From assembly GCF_963675985.1 (NCBI RefSeq), contig NZ_OY780957.1:124001-188000 (forward strand): a DNA stretch of 64,000 bases. The letters are read 5' to 3'. Of this stretch, positions 46,003 through 54,820 are shown piece after piece. Position numbers and translations under genes: made by a program. The DNA is from an uncultured Roseibium sp. (GTDB taxonomy: Bacteria > Pseudomonadota > Alphaproteobacteria > Rhizobiales > Stappiaceae). The notes beneath the pieces are model-generated. The model had not been told where the DNA came from. It saw only the letters and a list, made by a program, of their open reading frames with translations, and made no database searches. The first letter of the stretch is position 1; each line of letters starts with the position of its first letter.

Positions 46003-46983
46003 TCAGGGGGTTGAAGCCGCCGATGAGCCTTTCATGAGCGATATCGGCGGCTTGTTGCCGATGGCGCTATGGGGACGGACGGTGTTGTAGTCCTTACGCC
46101 ATTCCTCCATTTTCGAACGGGCGTCGTCAAGCGTCAGGAACCAGTGAGAGTTGAGACACTCTGTTCTGAACTTGCCGTTAAACGACTCGATGAAGGCATT
46201 GTCCGTTGGCTTTCCAGGGCGGGAAAAGTCCAGCTCAACGCCACGCTGATAGGCCCACAGGTCCAGGTCGCGGGAGATGAACTCCGATCCCTGGTCGACC
46301 CTGATCGTCTTCGGGTAGCCGACTGACCGGCACGCATGTTCCAGCGTCGCCACGACATCCTCGCCGCGATAGCTGAAGCGCGGATCGACCACAGGCGAGA
46401 AGCGTGAGAAGGTATCGACGACGGTCAGCACCCGGATCTTGCGGCCGGTGGCGAGCTGATCATGAACGAAGTCCATCGCCCAGACATCATTGGAATGCAC
46501 GGCCTCTGTCCGGTCCTCGCGCAGCTTCGCCTTTACCCGACGCTTCGGTGTCTTGTTGCGGATCTGAAGGCCCAACTCCTTGTAGAGGCGATAGATTCGC
46601 TTGGCGTTCACGGGCCACCCCTCCCGGCGTAACAGCACATGGACACGCCGGTAGCCATAGCGCACCCGCGTCGCCGCGATCTCCTTGATCCGGGCTTTCA
46701 ATACTGCCTGGTCGCCCCGCTTCGACTTGTAGTGATAGAGCGAGGTATCGATCCGCAGGCACGAACAGGCACGGCGGATGGACACCTTCCAGTCCTCACG
46801 GACCTCATCGACAAGACGGCGGCGGCGAGCAGGCTTCAAAGCTTTTTTGACAGCACGTCCTGCAACATGGCCTTGTCGAGCGTCAGATCGGCAACGATCT
46901 TCTTCAGCCTGTTGTTCTCGTCCTCGAGCTGTCGCATTCGCTTCACCTCGGATGGCATCATGCCTCCGTAGCGCTTGCGCCAA
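46003..46983 (-). CDS. IS3-family transposase OrfB (DDE integrase core)
   Basis: The frame encodes the catalytic part of the transposase and is normally made as an OrfAB fusion by -1 frameshifting at 46842-46848; translation starting in the first 40 codons of this frame is unlikely. It has an HTH_21 segment (YGYRRVHVLLRREGW), then the rve core with the DDE triad: Asp in VWAMDFVHD, Asp in IRVDQGSEF and Glu in NAFIESFNGKFR. The C-terminus PHSAIGNKPPISLM is typical of the IS407 group. No stop or frame damage is seen, so the element may be active. Confidence 0.95.
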   Translation of the reverse strand: MAQALRRHDAIRGEANATARGREQQAEEDRCRSDARQGHVAGRAVKKALKPARRRRLVDEVREDWKVSIRRACSCLRIDTSLYHYKSKRGDQAVLKARIKEIAATRVRYGYRRVHVLLRREGWPVNAKRIYRLYKELGLQIRNKTPKRRVKAKLREDRTEAVHSNDVWAMDFVHDQLATGRKIRVLTVVDTFSRFSPVVDPRFSYRGEDVVATLEHACRSVGYPKTIRVDQGSEFISRDLDLWAYQRGVELDFSRPGKPTDNAFIESFNGKFRTECLNSHWFLTLDDARSKMEEWRKDYNTVRPHSAIGNKPPISLMKGSSAASTP

Positions 46984-47102
46984 TTATAGAACGTCGCGTC
47001 GCTGATCCCCGCTTTCCGGCACACCTCTGCTACCGGCATGCCTTCATCCGCCTGGCGCAGGATGAAGGCGATCTGCGCCTCGGAAAACTTCGACTTCTTC
47101 AT
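46836..47102 (-). CDS. IS3-family transposase OrfA
   Basis: The 88-residue first reading frame. A helix-turn-helix (SEAQIAFILRQADEGMPVAE...GISDATFYNWRKRYGGM) binds the element ends. A leucine-zipper-like coiled coil (MRQLEDENNRLKKIVADLTL) follows. The frame ends with a slippery A AAA AAG at 46842-46848 next to the stop, the standard site for a programmed -1 shift into OrfB. Confidence 0.93.
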   Translation of the reverse strand: MKKSKFSEAQIAFILRQADEGMPVAEVCRKAGISDATFYNWRKRYGGMMPSEVKRMRQLEDENNRLKKIVADLTLDKAMLQDVLSKKL

Positions 47103-47249
47103 GGAACTCTCCTTCTCCCGTCAACGGGATCATAATTGGAAAATTCCAGCTCAGAACGGTCCGAATTCTGGAAGGCACGTCAGGAAATGTGATCGCGTCA
47201 ATGCCAGCTGCCCAATACGGCTCAACTGCGTGTCAGTATCGCTCGCTGC

Positions 47250-47630
47250 TCAATCCGCAGGCGCATGATGCATCCCCATGCCGCTTCCCCCGACGTGGTG
47301 CATTCGCCCGCTAAGGTCAGACATGATGTACCAGGTTCCGCCCGCCATGATTGCCAGCAAGCCGACCGAGAACAGCACCAGCAGCAGGTCCTCTCTCGAT
47401 TGCCTGTCGGAGAAGCGGAGATGGAGGAAATTGCGCAGGTGTACCATGATCTGCAATAGCGCCGCCGCGCAGATGAAGGCGACCTTCCATGTGGTCGGCA
47501 GGTCTGACAGCACTGAGGCAAACGCTCCCACCGTCAGCAAGAGGCTGACAACGAATCCCGTGGCATAGCTCTTGACTTCGCTGGCTGCGCTTTCCTGCGG
47601 GTCGAACTCTTCGGTATTCGGCTTTATCAT
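47250..47630 (-). CDS. cyoD: Cytochrome bo3 ubiquinol oxidase subunit IV
   Basis: A 126-residue inner-membrane protein with three transmembrane helices and the family run AALLQIMVHLRNFLHLRFS before the last helix pair. It stabilises the bo3 quinol oxidase. A His/Met-rich tail (RMHHVGGSGMGMHH) may bind metal. The start overlaps the cyoC stop by four bases. Its stop is 68 bases from the IS3 element. Confidence 0.92.
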   Translation of the reverse strand: MIKPNTEEFDPQESAASEVKSYATGFVVSLLLTVGAFASVLSDLPTTWKVAFICAAALLQIMVHLRNFLHLRFSDRQSREDLLLVLFSVGLLAIMAGGTWYIMSDLSGRMHHVGGSGMGMHHAPAD

Positions 47631-48253
47631 GAGAGAGGCACCAGAAAGACAAGGGAGAAGATCCCGACCCAGAGGAGGTCGAGGAAATGCCAGAAAACGC
47701 CCAGCATCGACAGCCGGACTTTCACCACGTCGTCAATGCCACGCGTGGCGATCTGCCCGATCATGGCGAAGATCCAGAGGATGCCGGAGAAGACGTGGAT
47801 GCCGTGCAGTCCGACCAGCGCCCAGTAGGAACTGAGCCAACCGCTCACCTGCGGCGTGCCGCCCTTGCCCGCCTGGCTGATGAAATCTCTTACCTCGAAG
47901 AACAGGAAGCCTGCGCCGAGCGCCGCGCACACGAGCAGCCAGACGACCAGTTTTCCGCGGCCATGCCCGTATTTTGCCGCAAACGAGACGCCGGCATAGG
48001 CGACGCCGCCGACAAGGAGGAAAGCCGTCTGGATCGCGACGCTGTTGATGTCGAACAGGTCCGCCGGCCCTGGTCCGCCGGCCAGCCCGATGGGATCGAG
48101 GTAGGAGGCGTAGGTGGCGAAGAGAATACCGAAGATGATGAGGTCGCTCATCAGGAACACCCAGAAACCGAAGACCGTGGTTTCTGCCTGGACGTCCGCT
48201 TCGCCATGTGTTTCGCCGAGGTTCAGTCCGGGATAGAGACTGTTCTTGCTCAT
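47627..48253 (-). CDS. cyoC: Cytochrome bo3 ubiquinol oxidase subunit III
   Basis: A 208-residue protein with five transmembrane helices, typical of the short CyoC form. Motifs include FGFWVFLMSDLIIFGILFATY, FFEVRDFI and GLHGIHVFSGILWI. It overlaps both cyoB and cyoD by four bases. It is part of the proton-pumping terminal oxidase that reduces oxygen with ubiquinol. Confidence 0.95.
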   Translation of the reverse strand: MSKNSLYPGLNLGETHGEADVQAETTVFGFWVFLMSDLIIFGILFATYASYLDPIGLAGGPGPADLFDINSVAIQTAFLLVGGVAYAGVSFAAKYGHGRGKLVVWLLVCAALGAGFLFFEVRDFISQAGKGGTPQVSGWLSSYWALVGLHGIHVFSGILWIFAMIGQIATRGIDDVVKVRLSMLGVFWHFLDLLWVGIFSLVFLVPLS

Positions 48254-50355
48254 CCTGCGAACTCCGTAAGATCTGGAACGCCGCGATTGCGCTCGGTCTC
48301 CTCGTCAGCCCTGCTTGCAGGGGCAAGGCTCGCCACCTGAAGGCGGAACCGGCGATCCATTTCCTCCACCTCCGCTGCCGGAATGATTCTTGGCTCGATC
48401 ACGCGCATTCCGCGCAGCGCAACAAGACCGGGAATGGCCAGGGCGGACAGGATCGCGAGCCACCAGATATGCCACACCATGGCAAAGCCGAGCGCGGCGG
48501 ACGCCCCCGCAATCAGAAGCCCGAGCGCTGTATTGGGGGGCATTTCGATATCGGTATAGTGCTCGGGACCTTTCCACGGGTCGCCCGCGCGTTTCGCCTC
48601 GCCCCAGTCGTTGCGCTTGCTGACATGCGGGATGCAAGGGAATGTCCATTCGGGCACCGGCGCGGGGGTCGACCATTCGAGCGTCGAGCCGTTCCAGGGA
48701 TCTCCACCGGGAACGGCCAGCGCCGCACGATGGCGATAACTGGTCCAGAACGTCCAGGTGAGGCTGGCGAGCGCACACAGCATCAGAATGCCGCCAAAAG
48801 AGGCGATATACATCCACGGCATGAAGTCGGGGTTCTGGAAGGTGGGCGATCGACGTGGCATCCCCATCAGGCCCAGCACGTAAAGCGGCATGAACGTGAA
48901 GACGAAGCCGCCGACGAACAGCAATGCCGTCCGCCGTCCCCAGGTCTCGCTGAGACGGAACCCGAAAGCCTTGGGAAACCAGTAGTGGATGCCTGCGAGC
49001 ATGCCGTAAAGCACGCCGGGGATGATCACATTGTGGAAATGCGCAACGAGGAAGGTCGAATTGTGGACCTGGTAGTCGATGGACGGATTGGCCAGGATAA
49101 TGCCGGACAGCCCGCCGATGACGAACAGCAGGAAGAAGCCGGTCAGGTAGACGACCGGTGCAGTGATCCGCACCCGTCCGCGCCACATGGTCGCCATCCA
49201 GTCGTAGACCTTCACCCCCGTCGGTATGCCGATGATCATCGTCGCGATACCGAAGGCGATGTTGACCCCGGCACTTTGCCCCATGGTGAAGAAGTGGTGC
49301 AGCCAGACGGTAAAGCTGACGACCGCGATGCTCATGCTGGCGATCACCAGGGAGGTGTATCCGTAAAGGCGCTTGCCCGAATAGGTCGAGCTGATTTCCG
49401 AAAAGACGCCAAAGGCCGGCAGGACCAGTATGTAGACCTCCGGGTGGCCGAACATCCAGAAGATGTTGGCATAATTCATCATATTGCCGCCGGCGTCATT
49501 CGTGAAGAAATGGAAATCGGCATAGCGGTCAAGCGCCAGCATCGCACTCGACACCGTCAGCGCCGGCATGGCGTAGATCAGCATGATGGCGACGCAGAGC
49601 GACGTCCAGCAGAACAGCGGCATACGCATGAGGTGCATGCCCGGCGCGCGGTTCTTGAAGATGGTAACGGCAAAGTTCATGCCGGTCAGCGTCGATCCCA
49701 TGCCCGATATCAGGAGCGCCCAGAGCCAGTAGTCGACTCCCTCGCCGGGGCTGAAATCCTTGCCGGTATAGGGCGGATACATGGTCCACCCGCCAGTGCC
49801 GAACTGGCCGACCAGCAGCGAGATCATGATCAACCCCGCACCAGCCGCCGTCAGGCCCAGGCTCACCTGGTTGAGCACCGGAAAGGCCATGTCGCGCGTA
49901 CCAAGCTGTTGCGGCAGGACGAAATTGATCAGGCCGGTCAGAAGTGGCATGGCGACGAAGAAGATCATGATCGTCCCATGCGTGCTGAACAGCTGGGCGA
50001 AATGATCGGGCGCGACCAGACCGCTCTCCGGCTGTGCCAGCGTGCCGAGCGCCATTGCCTGGTGAGCGCGCATCACGAACCCTTCGATGATGCCGCGGGC
50101 CATCATGACGAGGGCGAGCACGATATACATGATGCCGATCTTCTTGGCGTCTGGCGAGGTCAGCCAGTCGCGATACAGCGGTCCCCACCAGCGCATCCAG
50201 GTTAGCAAGGCCAACGCCGCGACACCGCCCAGAACCAGTACGCTGGCCGCCCCCGCGCCCACGATCGTGCTGCTGTCCACATGCCGCAGCAGATCGGTGT
50301 AAGGCGTGACATTCCAGTCGAGATTGCCGAAAATCGGGCTGGTGTTCCCGCTCAT
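48250..50355 (-). CDS. cyoB: Cytochrome bo3 ubiquinol oxidase subunit I
   Basis: A protein of 701 residues, the catalytic heme-copper subunit, with fifteen or so membrane helices. The copper/haem ligands are visible in WMFGHPEVYILVLPAFG and in VAHFHNVIIPG; the K and D channel residues have their expected surroundings (GVFSEISSTYSGKRLYGY). An ATG at 50355 overlaps the cyoA stop; the frame is open a further 16 codons upstream, inside cyoA. It pumps protons while reducing oxygen and forms one complex with CyoA, C and D. Confidence 0.97.
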   Translation of the reverse strand: MSGNTSPIFGNLDWNVTPYTDLLRHVDSSTIVGAGAASVLVLGGVAALALLTWMRWWGPLYRDWLTSPDAKKIGIMYIVLALVMMARGIIEGFVMRAHQAMALGTLAQPESGLVAPDHFAQLFSTHGTIMIFFVAMPLLTGLINFVLPQQLGTRDMAFPVLNQVSLGLTAAGAGLIMISLLVGQFGTGGWTMYPPYTGKDFSPGEGVDYWLWALLISGMGSTLTGMNFAVTIFKNRAPGMHLMRMPLFCWTSLCVAIMLIYAMPALTVSSAMLALDRYADFHFFTNDAGGNMMNYANIFWMFGHPEVYILVLPAFGVFSEISSTYSGKRLYGYTSLVIASMSIAVVSFTVWLHHFFTMGQSAGVNIAFGIATMIIGIPTGVKVYDWMATMWRGRVRITAPVVYLTGFFLLFVIGGLSGIILANPSIDYQVHNSTFLVAHFHNVIIPGVLYGMLAGIHYWFPKAFGFRLSETWGRRTALLFVGGFVFTFMPLYVLGLMGMPRRSPTFQNPDFMPWMYIASFGGILMLCALASLTWTFWTSYRHRAALAVPGGDPWNGSTLEWSTPAPVPEWTFPCIPHVSKRNDWGEAKRAGDPWKGPEHYTDIEMPPNTALGLLIAGASAALGFAMVWHIWWLAILSALAIPGLVALRGMRVIEPRIIPAAEVEEMDRRFRLQVASLAPASRADEETERNRGVPDLTEFAG

Positions 50356-51317
50356 TCTCCGGCTCCTGTCTTTGTGCTTTGCGGCAGTCCGGTGCCGCCC
50401 CATCGTGCGCCTGTGGCCTCTCCGCCCGACCGATGGTACTTCATGACGATCTTCTGGAAGATGTCCTTCTGACCCAGCGACATGAAAATCGGCTCGGCGC
50501 GTTTGTCCAGCCCCAGGTCGCCGCGCGCATCGATCAGGACCGTTTGCCGGCGCAACGCACCATAGGTGCTTTCATCGAGGGTCAGGCCGCTGTTGGCGCG
50601 TGCGACCCATGCCGCGTAATCGGCCGGCGCGAGCGCCCGAACCGTAAATTTCTGGCGACCGAACCCGTCGCCGTTGAACTGGGTGTTCTCACCCTCGGCC
50701 TCGCCGGCACGGGTTGCTGAGAAATTGAGCTTCGTCGTCATCCCCGGCATCGCGTAGATCTGTCCGGTGAGCGGCGCAATCAGCAAGCTCTGCATGACGG
50801 TATCGGTTGTCAGCGTCAGTTCCACGGGCCGCCCAACGGGAACCGCGAGTTCGTCGACGGTCGCGATGCCCTCTTGCGGATAGATGAACAGCCATTTCCA
50901 GTCGAGCCCGATGACCTGCACCTGCAATGGCTCGGGGCCCAACGGCTTGTACGGATCGAGCTTCTCCGTGGAATACCACAGCCAGCTTGCCAAGACGGCC
51001 ACCACCAGAACCGGCACACCCCACAGGGCATATTCGAAATTCTTCGAGAATTCCCACTCGGGCGTGTACTCGCCGCGCGGTTTCGAATAGCGATAGCGCC
51101 ACAGGATCAGCGGCACCCCGATGATGACGGGCAGAATCACGACCATCGAGATCCCGACGACCCGCAGCAGATGCGCGAACTGCTCCTCGGCGACCGGCCC
51201 CATCGGTTGGAGAAAACTCTGCTGGAGCGTCTCGGATGCCATCGCGATAGGTGCGGGCAGACACGCCAGTAAGCAGCATGCGCCCATTTTTATCCAAGAC
51301 ATCGAACTGACGCCCAT
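50352..51317 (-). CDS. cyoA: Cytochrome bo3 ubiquinol oxidase subunit II
   Basis: A protein of about 321 residues with a signal peptide/lipobox-like start (MGVSSMSWIKMGACCLLACL), two transmembrane helices and the cupredoxin-like periplasmic domain (QVQVIGLDWKWLFIYPQ...GMTTKLNF). As expected for a quinol oxidase, the CuA ligands are missing. GGAAGG five bases before the ATG at 51317 decides this start. Longer in-frame starts up to 51851 lie within poxB and are artefacts. It overlaps cyoB by four bases. Confidence 0.93.
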   Translation of the reverse strand: MGVSSMSWIKMGACCLLACLPAPIAMASETLQQSFLQPMGPVAEEQFAHLLRVVGISMVVILPVIIGVPLILWRYRYSKPRGEYTPEWEFSKNFEYALWGVPVLVVAVLASWLWYSTEKLDPYKPLGPEPLQVQVIGLDWKWLFIYPQEGIATVDELAVPVGRPVELTLTTDTVMQSLLIAPLTGQIYAMPGMTTKLNFSATRAGEAEGENTQFNGDGFGRQKFTVRALAPADYAAWVARANSGLTLDESTYGALRRQTVLIDARGDLGLDKRAEPIFMSLGQKDIFQKIVMKYHRSGGEATGARWGGTGLPQSTKTGAGE

Positions 51318-51421
51318 CAGACCTTCCCGAAAAAAACGAAGAGCCGGCGTCAGAGCACGCAGACCGAACATTCTGTAGAGGAGCCGGTCGAATATCGCGA
51401 TGAGATTGGCTGAAACGGGTC

Positions 51422-53137
51422 TCATCGTAAGAAATTGTTCCTCAGCAGATCCACGACCTCCCCGGTCCTGCCATCGAGCACCGCCTTGACTCCGAACAGG
51501 GCGGTCGACGCAACCTGAGACGCCTTGATCCTGGGCGGCATGACCAGTTCCATCTGGTTGACGTGAACATCCAGCAAGGCGGGCCCTTCGTGTCGAAGCC
51601 AGGAATCCATGGCCGTTTCCAGCGCGTCGGCATTTTCGACATGCCACCCGGCAAGCCCGCAAGACTCCGCCAGCTTGGCAAAATCCGGATTGTGCAGGGT
51701 GGTGTAATGATCGACCATTCCCTCCACGCGCTGCTCCATCTCCACGAAGCCGAACGAGTTGTTGTGGAACACGACAAGCTTGAGCGCGATATCCTCCTGC
51801 ACCAGCGTCAGCAAATCGCCCATCAGCATGGTCAGACTGCCGTCGCCGCACATGGCGATGACCTGGCGATCGGGAAAAGCGAGCTTGGCCCCCATCGCCT
51901 GCGGCATGCCGCTCGCCATGGTGCCGTGCAGCAGGCTGTTGAGAAAGCGCCGCTTGCCGTTGGCCTTCAGGTGCCGCAGCATCCAGACCATCGACGTACC
52001 GCCATCCGCGACGAAGATGGCGTCGTCCGCCGCCTTGTCGTCGAGCATATTGGCCACGAATTGCGGGTGGATCAGCGTGGGATCCTTTTCCTCGCCCTCA
52101 TCCGCATAGCTCTGCAAATCCTTTTCCCACTGCCTGCGGTGTGTTTCGAGGTGGCTCTCATCCGATTTCGCACTAACAAGCGGCAGCAGCGCGGCCATGG
52201 TCGTCTTCGCATCCCCAACGAGACCGAGATGGATCGCCGATCGCCGCCCCAGATGGGTGGGATCGATATCGATCTGCACGATCTTCTTCGCTTCGGGATA
52301 GAACTGGGTGTAGGCGAAATCGCAGCCCAGCGTGATGACGAGATCGGCATCCTCCAGCGCCTCGACACCCGCGCGGTTACCGAGAATCCCGTTCATCCCG
52401 ACATTGTAGGGATTGTCCGGCTCGAGAAACTCTTTCGCCCTGGTCGTATGGACCATCGGCGCCTTGACCTTTTCGCAAAAGGCAATGATGTCCTCTCGGG
52501 CCTCACGGGCACCGATCCCGGCATAGACAGAGACTTTGCCCGCGGCATCGACCAGCGCCGCGAACTTGGCCATTTCGGCATCGGTCGGGCGGCAGATCGA
52601 TTGCGGACGATAGACTTCCCAGTCCATCGCATCATCATCGGTTTCGGTGAACATGTCCCCGTTCACGATGACGACCGCCACGCCTTTCTTCGTGAGTGCA
52701 GCCTGCGCTGCCTTGGTCACGATGCGGCGCGCCTGCGAGGGATGCGAAATATATTCGCAAAAATGCGCGTACTGTTCGTAGATCTTCTTCTGATCGACTT
52801 CCTGCGGGAAGCTGAAACCGCTTTCCGTGCGCGCAACGTCCGAGGCGATCAGCAGCACCGGCGCGCCGTTGCGGTGGTTCTCGTACATCCCGTTGACGAA
52901 GTGCAGCGAGCCCGGACCGCATGTCCCGGCACAGACCGACAATTCGCCGGTCATGTAGGATTCCCCGCCGGCGGCAAAGGCTCCGGCTTCTTCGTGACGG
53001 ACGCCGACCCAGCGAAGGTCGCTTTTGGCGACGGCGTTGGTGAAATGATTGATGGTGTCGCCTGGAATTCCGTAGATGCGTTTCGCCCCCGCCTTCTGCA
53101 GGGCATCGACAATGATCTCCGCTACGTTCTTCGCCAA
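51422..53137 (-). CDS. poxB: Pyruvate dehydrogenase (quinone)
   Basis: A 571-residue thiamine-diphosphate flavoenzyme. The three domains are a Pyr domain with HEEAGAFAAGGE (catalytic Glu), an FAD-binding middle domain, and a PP domain with GDGSLTMLMGDL...NNSFGF, the ThDP/Mg motif. The C-terminus is the membrane-binding tail region. It oxidises pyruvate to acetate and carbon dioxide and passes electrons to ubiquinone. Co-transcription with cyoABCD 105 bases downstream gives a direct quinol consumer. Distinction from acetolactate synthase or sulfoacetaldehyde acetyltransferase is by the PoxB-like PYGIPGDTIN start and the cyo neighbourhood. Confidence 0.85.
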   Translation of the reverse strand: MAKNVAEIIVDALQKAGAKRIYGIPGDTINHFTNAVAKSDLRWVGVRHEEAGAFAAGGESYMTGELSVCAGTCGPGSLHFVNGMYENHRNGAPVLLIASDVARTESGFSFPQEVDQKKIYEQYAHFCEYISHPSQARRIVTKAAQAALTKKGVAVVIVNGDMFTETDDDAMDWEVYRPQSICRPTDAEMAKFAALVDAAGKVSVYAGIGAREAREDIIAFCEKVKAPMVHTTRAKEFLEPDNPYNVGMNGILGNRAGVEALEDADLVITLGCDFAYTQFYPEAKKIVQIDIDPTHLGRRSAIHLGLVGDAKTTMAALLPLVSAKSDESHLETHRRQWEKDLQSYADEGEEKDPTLIHPQFVANMLDDKAADDAIFVADGGTSMVWMLRHLKANGKRRFLNSLLHGTMASGMPQAMGAKLAFPDRQVIAMCGDGSLTMLMGDLLTLVQEDIALKLVVFHNNSFGFVEMEQRVEGMVDHYTTLHNPDFAKLAESCGLAGWHVENADALETAMDSWLRHEGPALLDVHVNQMELVMPPRIKASQVASTALFGVKAVLDGRTGEVVDLLRNNFLR

Positions 53138-53191
53138 ATTCTACTTCTCCCTTGAGAGACCGGCACCCGCAAACGCACTATGCGCAAGGTG

Positions 53192-53998
53192 TCAGCTCAT
53201 GGATTGCGACACGATCTTTCCGTCTTTCACGACGATCGCTGTCCCGCGTGGGAGTGGCTCCCAGCCATCCGGATCCAGCGGCACCGATGCGAATAGATGC
53301 AGAGGTCCGGAGATCTCCTCGATACTGGCTCCGCGCGCAGTCCAGCGATCCCCGCGATGACTCTTTTCGAAACTGCGGATATTCAGTCCCGGTTCGCGCG
53401 GTTCTGTCAACCCGTCTTCGGTTTCGAAGCGCCGCCGGTCGGCGTGGACGAACAGGTAGTCGCCATCGAAGAAAAGGAAGTTCGCACTTCCCAACTCGCG
53501 CATTTCCGTCGCGAAGCGCGCGAACACACCGAGCCGCACGGTGGCATCGGCTGATTCTTCTCTGTGCAGCCGGTCGAGCAGCATCAGGAAAGCCAGTTCC
53601 GAATCCGTTTCGCCAATCCGGTGCGGGATGAATGCGCGGGCGTCTTCATGATTCTCGATGCCGGGCAGATCCCCATTATGCGCGAACGCATTCCGCTTGC
53701 CATGCACGACGCGATCGAAAGGGTGGGTGTTCGCCAGCGCGGGCTCTCCCGAAGACGCCCTGCGAACATGCGCTATCAAATGCTTGCAGGGGCGCTCCTC
53801 GCGAACGACCATCCGCGCCAATTCGCTGGTGGCAGCCGGATCGGGTTCACGAAACAGATAGGCATCGCGATCCTGCGCGAAGAGAATGCCCCATCCGTCG
53901 CGATTGCGATGCCGCTCGCCGCCCTCCGCAGCAAAGAGATCAAGTTCGTAACGGACAGCGTGCGGGACCGACGCACTCATCGCAAACAGTTCACACAC
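53192..53998 (-). CDS. Class II glutamine amidotransferase (YafJ-like)
   Basis: A 268-residue enzyme with the N-terminal nucleophile Cys2 (MCELFAMSA) exposed after removal of Met. The GATase class II core has RNRDGWGI, HVRRASSG and FAHNGDLPG, the conserved glutamine-binding sites. No synthase domain is fused, so the acceptor of ammonia is not known. It sits 54 bases upstream of poxB, on the same strand, and may start the poxB-cyo operon. Confidence 0.9.
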   Translation of the reverse strand: MCELFAMSASVPHAVRYELDLFAAEGGERHRNRDGWGILFAQDRDAYLFREPDPAATSELARMVVREERPCKHLIAHVRRASSGEPALANTHPFDRVVHGKRNAFAHNGDLPGIENHEDARAFIPHRIGETDSELAFLMLLDRLHREESADATVRLGVFARFATEMRELGSANFLFFDGDYLFVHADRRRFETEDGLTEPREPGLNIRSFEKSHRGDRWTARGASIEEISGPLHLFASVPLDPDGWEPLPRGTAIVVKDGKIVSQSMS

Positions 53999-54257
53999 TC
54001 AATTCTCTCCTGTTTGGCCGTCGTCAGAACCTTCGGCACATTTTGCGGCGTGGATTAGCGGCTTCAAACCTGGACAGGTCCACTTCCTGAAGCAGAGGTT
54101 TTCCAATGGCCATATAAGATAACGCAGAGGAGCACAGCATATGAACCAGCGAAAAGCGTACGGAAGAGCATAGATTGAGAGCCTCGGATCACGCGATATT
54201 GCAAGCCGAAGACCAAGTCTCAGTCAACTCTCTTTGGTACCCGGCCCTAAATGTGCT

Positions 54258-54524
54258 ATGCGCCGGCAAAACACGATCGGGAATAAACCATTGAGCGAAC
54301 TGACCGTAGCGGATGCCACGAACCGTATTTATCAATCCCTCGAGGCGGATAACCAGGACATTGACCTGCATATCGCGGCACTCAAGGAAGCCTTGAAGCG
54401 CGAGGGCCTGAAAGAGGCTCTGCTGGACCCGACCAGGCTCGCCCAGAACAACCGCTCCGGCCGGAAGCTGCTGCAGGCCTACTTTCGTCAGCGCGGCGTG
54501 AAGGTGGCATTCGCGTCTTCGTAA
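54258..54524 (+). CDS. Conserved small alphaproteobacterial protein
   Basis: An 88-residue basic, helical protein (LHIAALKEALKREGLKEALLDPTRL, RSGRKLLQAYFRQRGVKVAF) with no signal or membrane helix. A frame upstream to 54234 is possible. It resembles small proteins of unknown function that are common in Hyphomicrobiales; I cannot name a role. It is isolated, with the minus-strand amidotransferase on one side and gabD convergent on the other. Confidence 0.6.
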   Translation: MRRQNTIGNKPLSELTVADATNRIYQSLEADNQDIDLHIAALKEALKREGLKEALLDPTRLAQNNRSGRKLLQAYFRQRGVKVAFASS

Positions 54525-54820
54525 CGCGCGGCGGACGTGGATCCGCTGACAGCCAGTCGCCACCTCAAAATCCGCCCGACCTGTCGAAACCAGTTGATCC
54601 TTCCGATGCAGAAGCATTGCTGTCAGCAGCAGGCTTCGGTCGGATCATCTATCCGCCGGTCAATCCAGGCAATCCGGATATCGCGCAGCCGCGCCCGGGA
54701 AATCAGTAATCATTCCCCTCGGCGGCCCGGTCGAAAACGTCCCGGGCCGCGCCACGCGCGGCCTCTTCCGCAGGTATCCTGTCAGACCATTCCGCGCGGG
54801 ACATCCGACAGGCTTGTCCC
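54525..54820. other. Convergent intergenic region with coding-like tail
   Basis: A plus-strand frame that stays open across the previous stop, ending at 54709, reads as a plausible protein tail (PPDLSKPVDPSDAEALLSAA and then GFGRIIYPPVNPGN) but has no start codon, so it is likely a remnant. A GC-rich hairpin follows and is listed separately. Confidence 0.3.
54722..54750. terminator. GC-rich hairpin between convergent genes
   Basis: GCGGCCCGG and CCGGGCCGC form a perfect 9-bp stem around an 11-base loop, between the small plus-strand gene and gabD on the minus strand. It has no T-tract on either side, so termination is only possible. Confidence 0.35.

Larger units (their letters stand above)
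45948..47182 (-). mobile_element. Complete IS3-family insertion sequence
   Basis: A 1,235-bp element with transposase genes on the minus strand. The ends form imperfect inverted repeats of about 40 bases: TGACGTGC at 45948 and its complement GCACGTCA ending at 47182. Inside both, the similarity extends through GGATCG/GGACCG to a GGAATTT block. The flanking triplets (CGG on the left, GGA on the right) do not match, so no target duplication is apparent. It lies between the TIR gene and the end of the cyo operon, 68 bases from the cyoD stop. Organisation is of the IS407-like type. Confidence 0.9.

Noticed and set aside
45945..47185. Target-site duplication of the IS3 element
   Set aside because: The flanking bases next to the inverted repeats (CGG and GGA) do not match, so no duplication can be claimed.
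51318..51851. Long N-terminal extension of cyoA
   Set aside because: It overlaps poxB in another frame and has no similarity to CyoA. The GGAAGG site decides the start at 51317.
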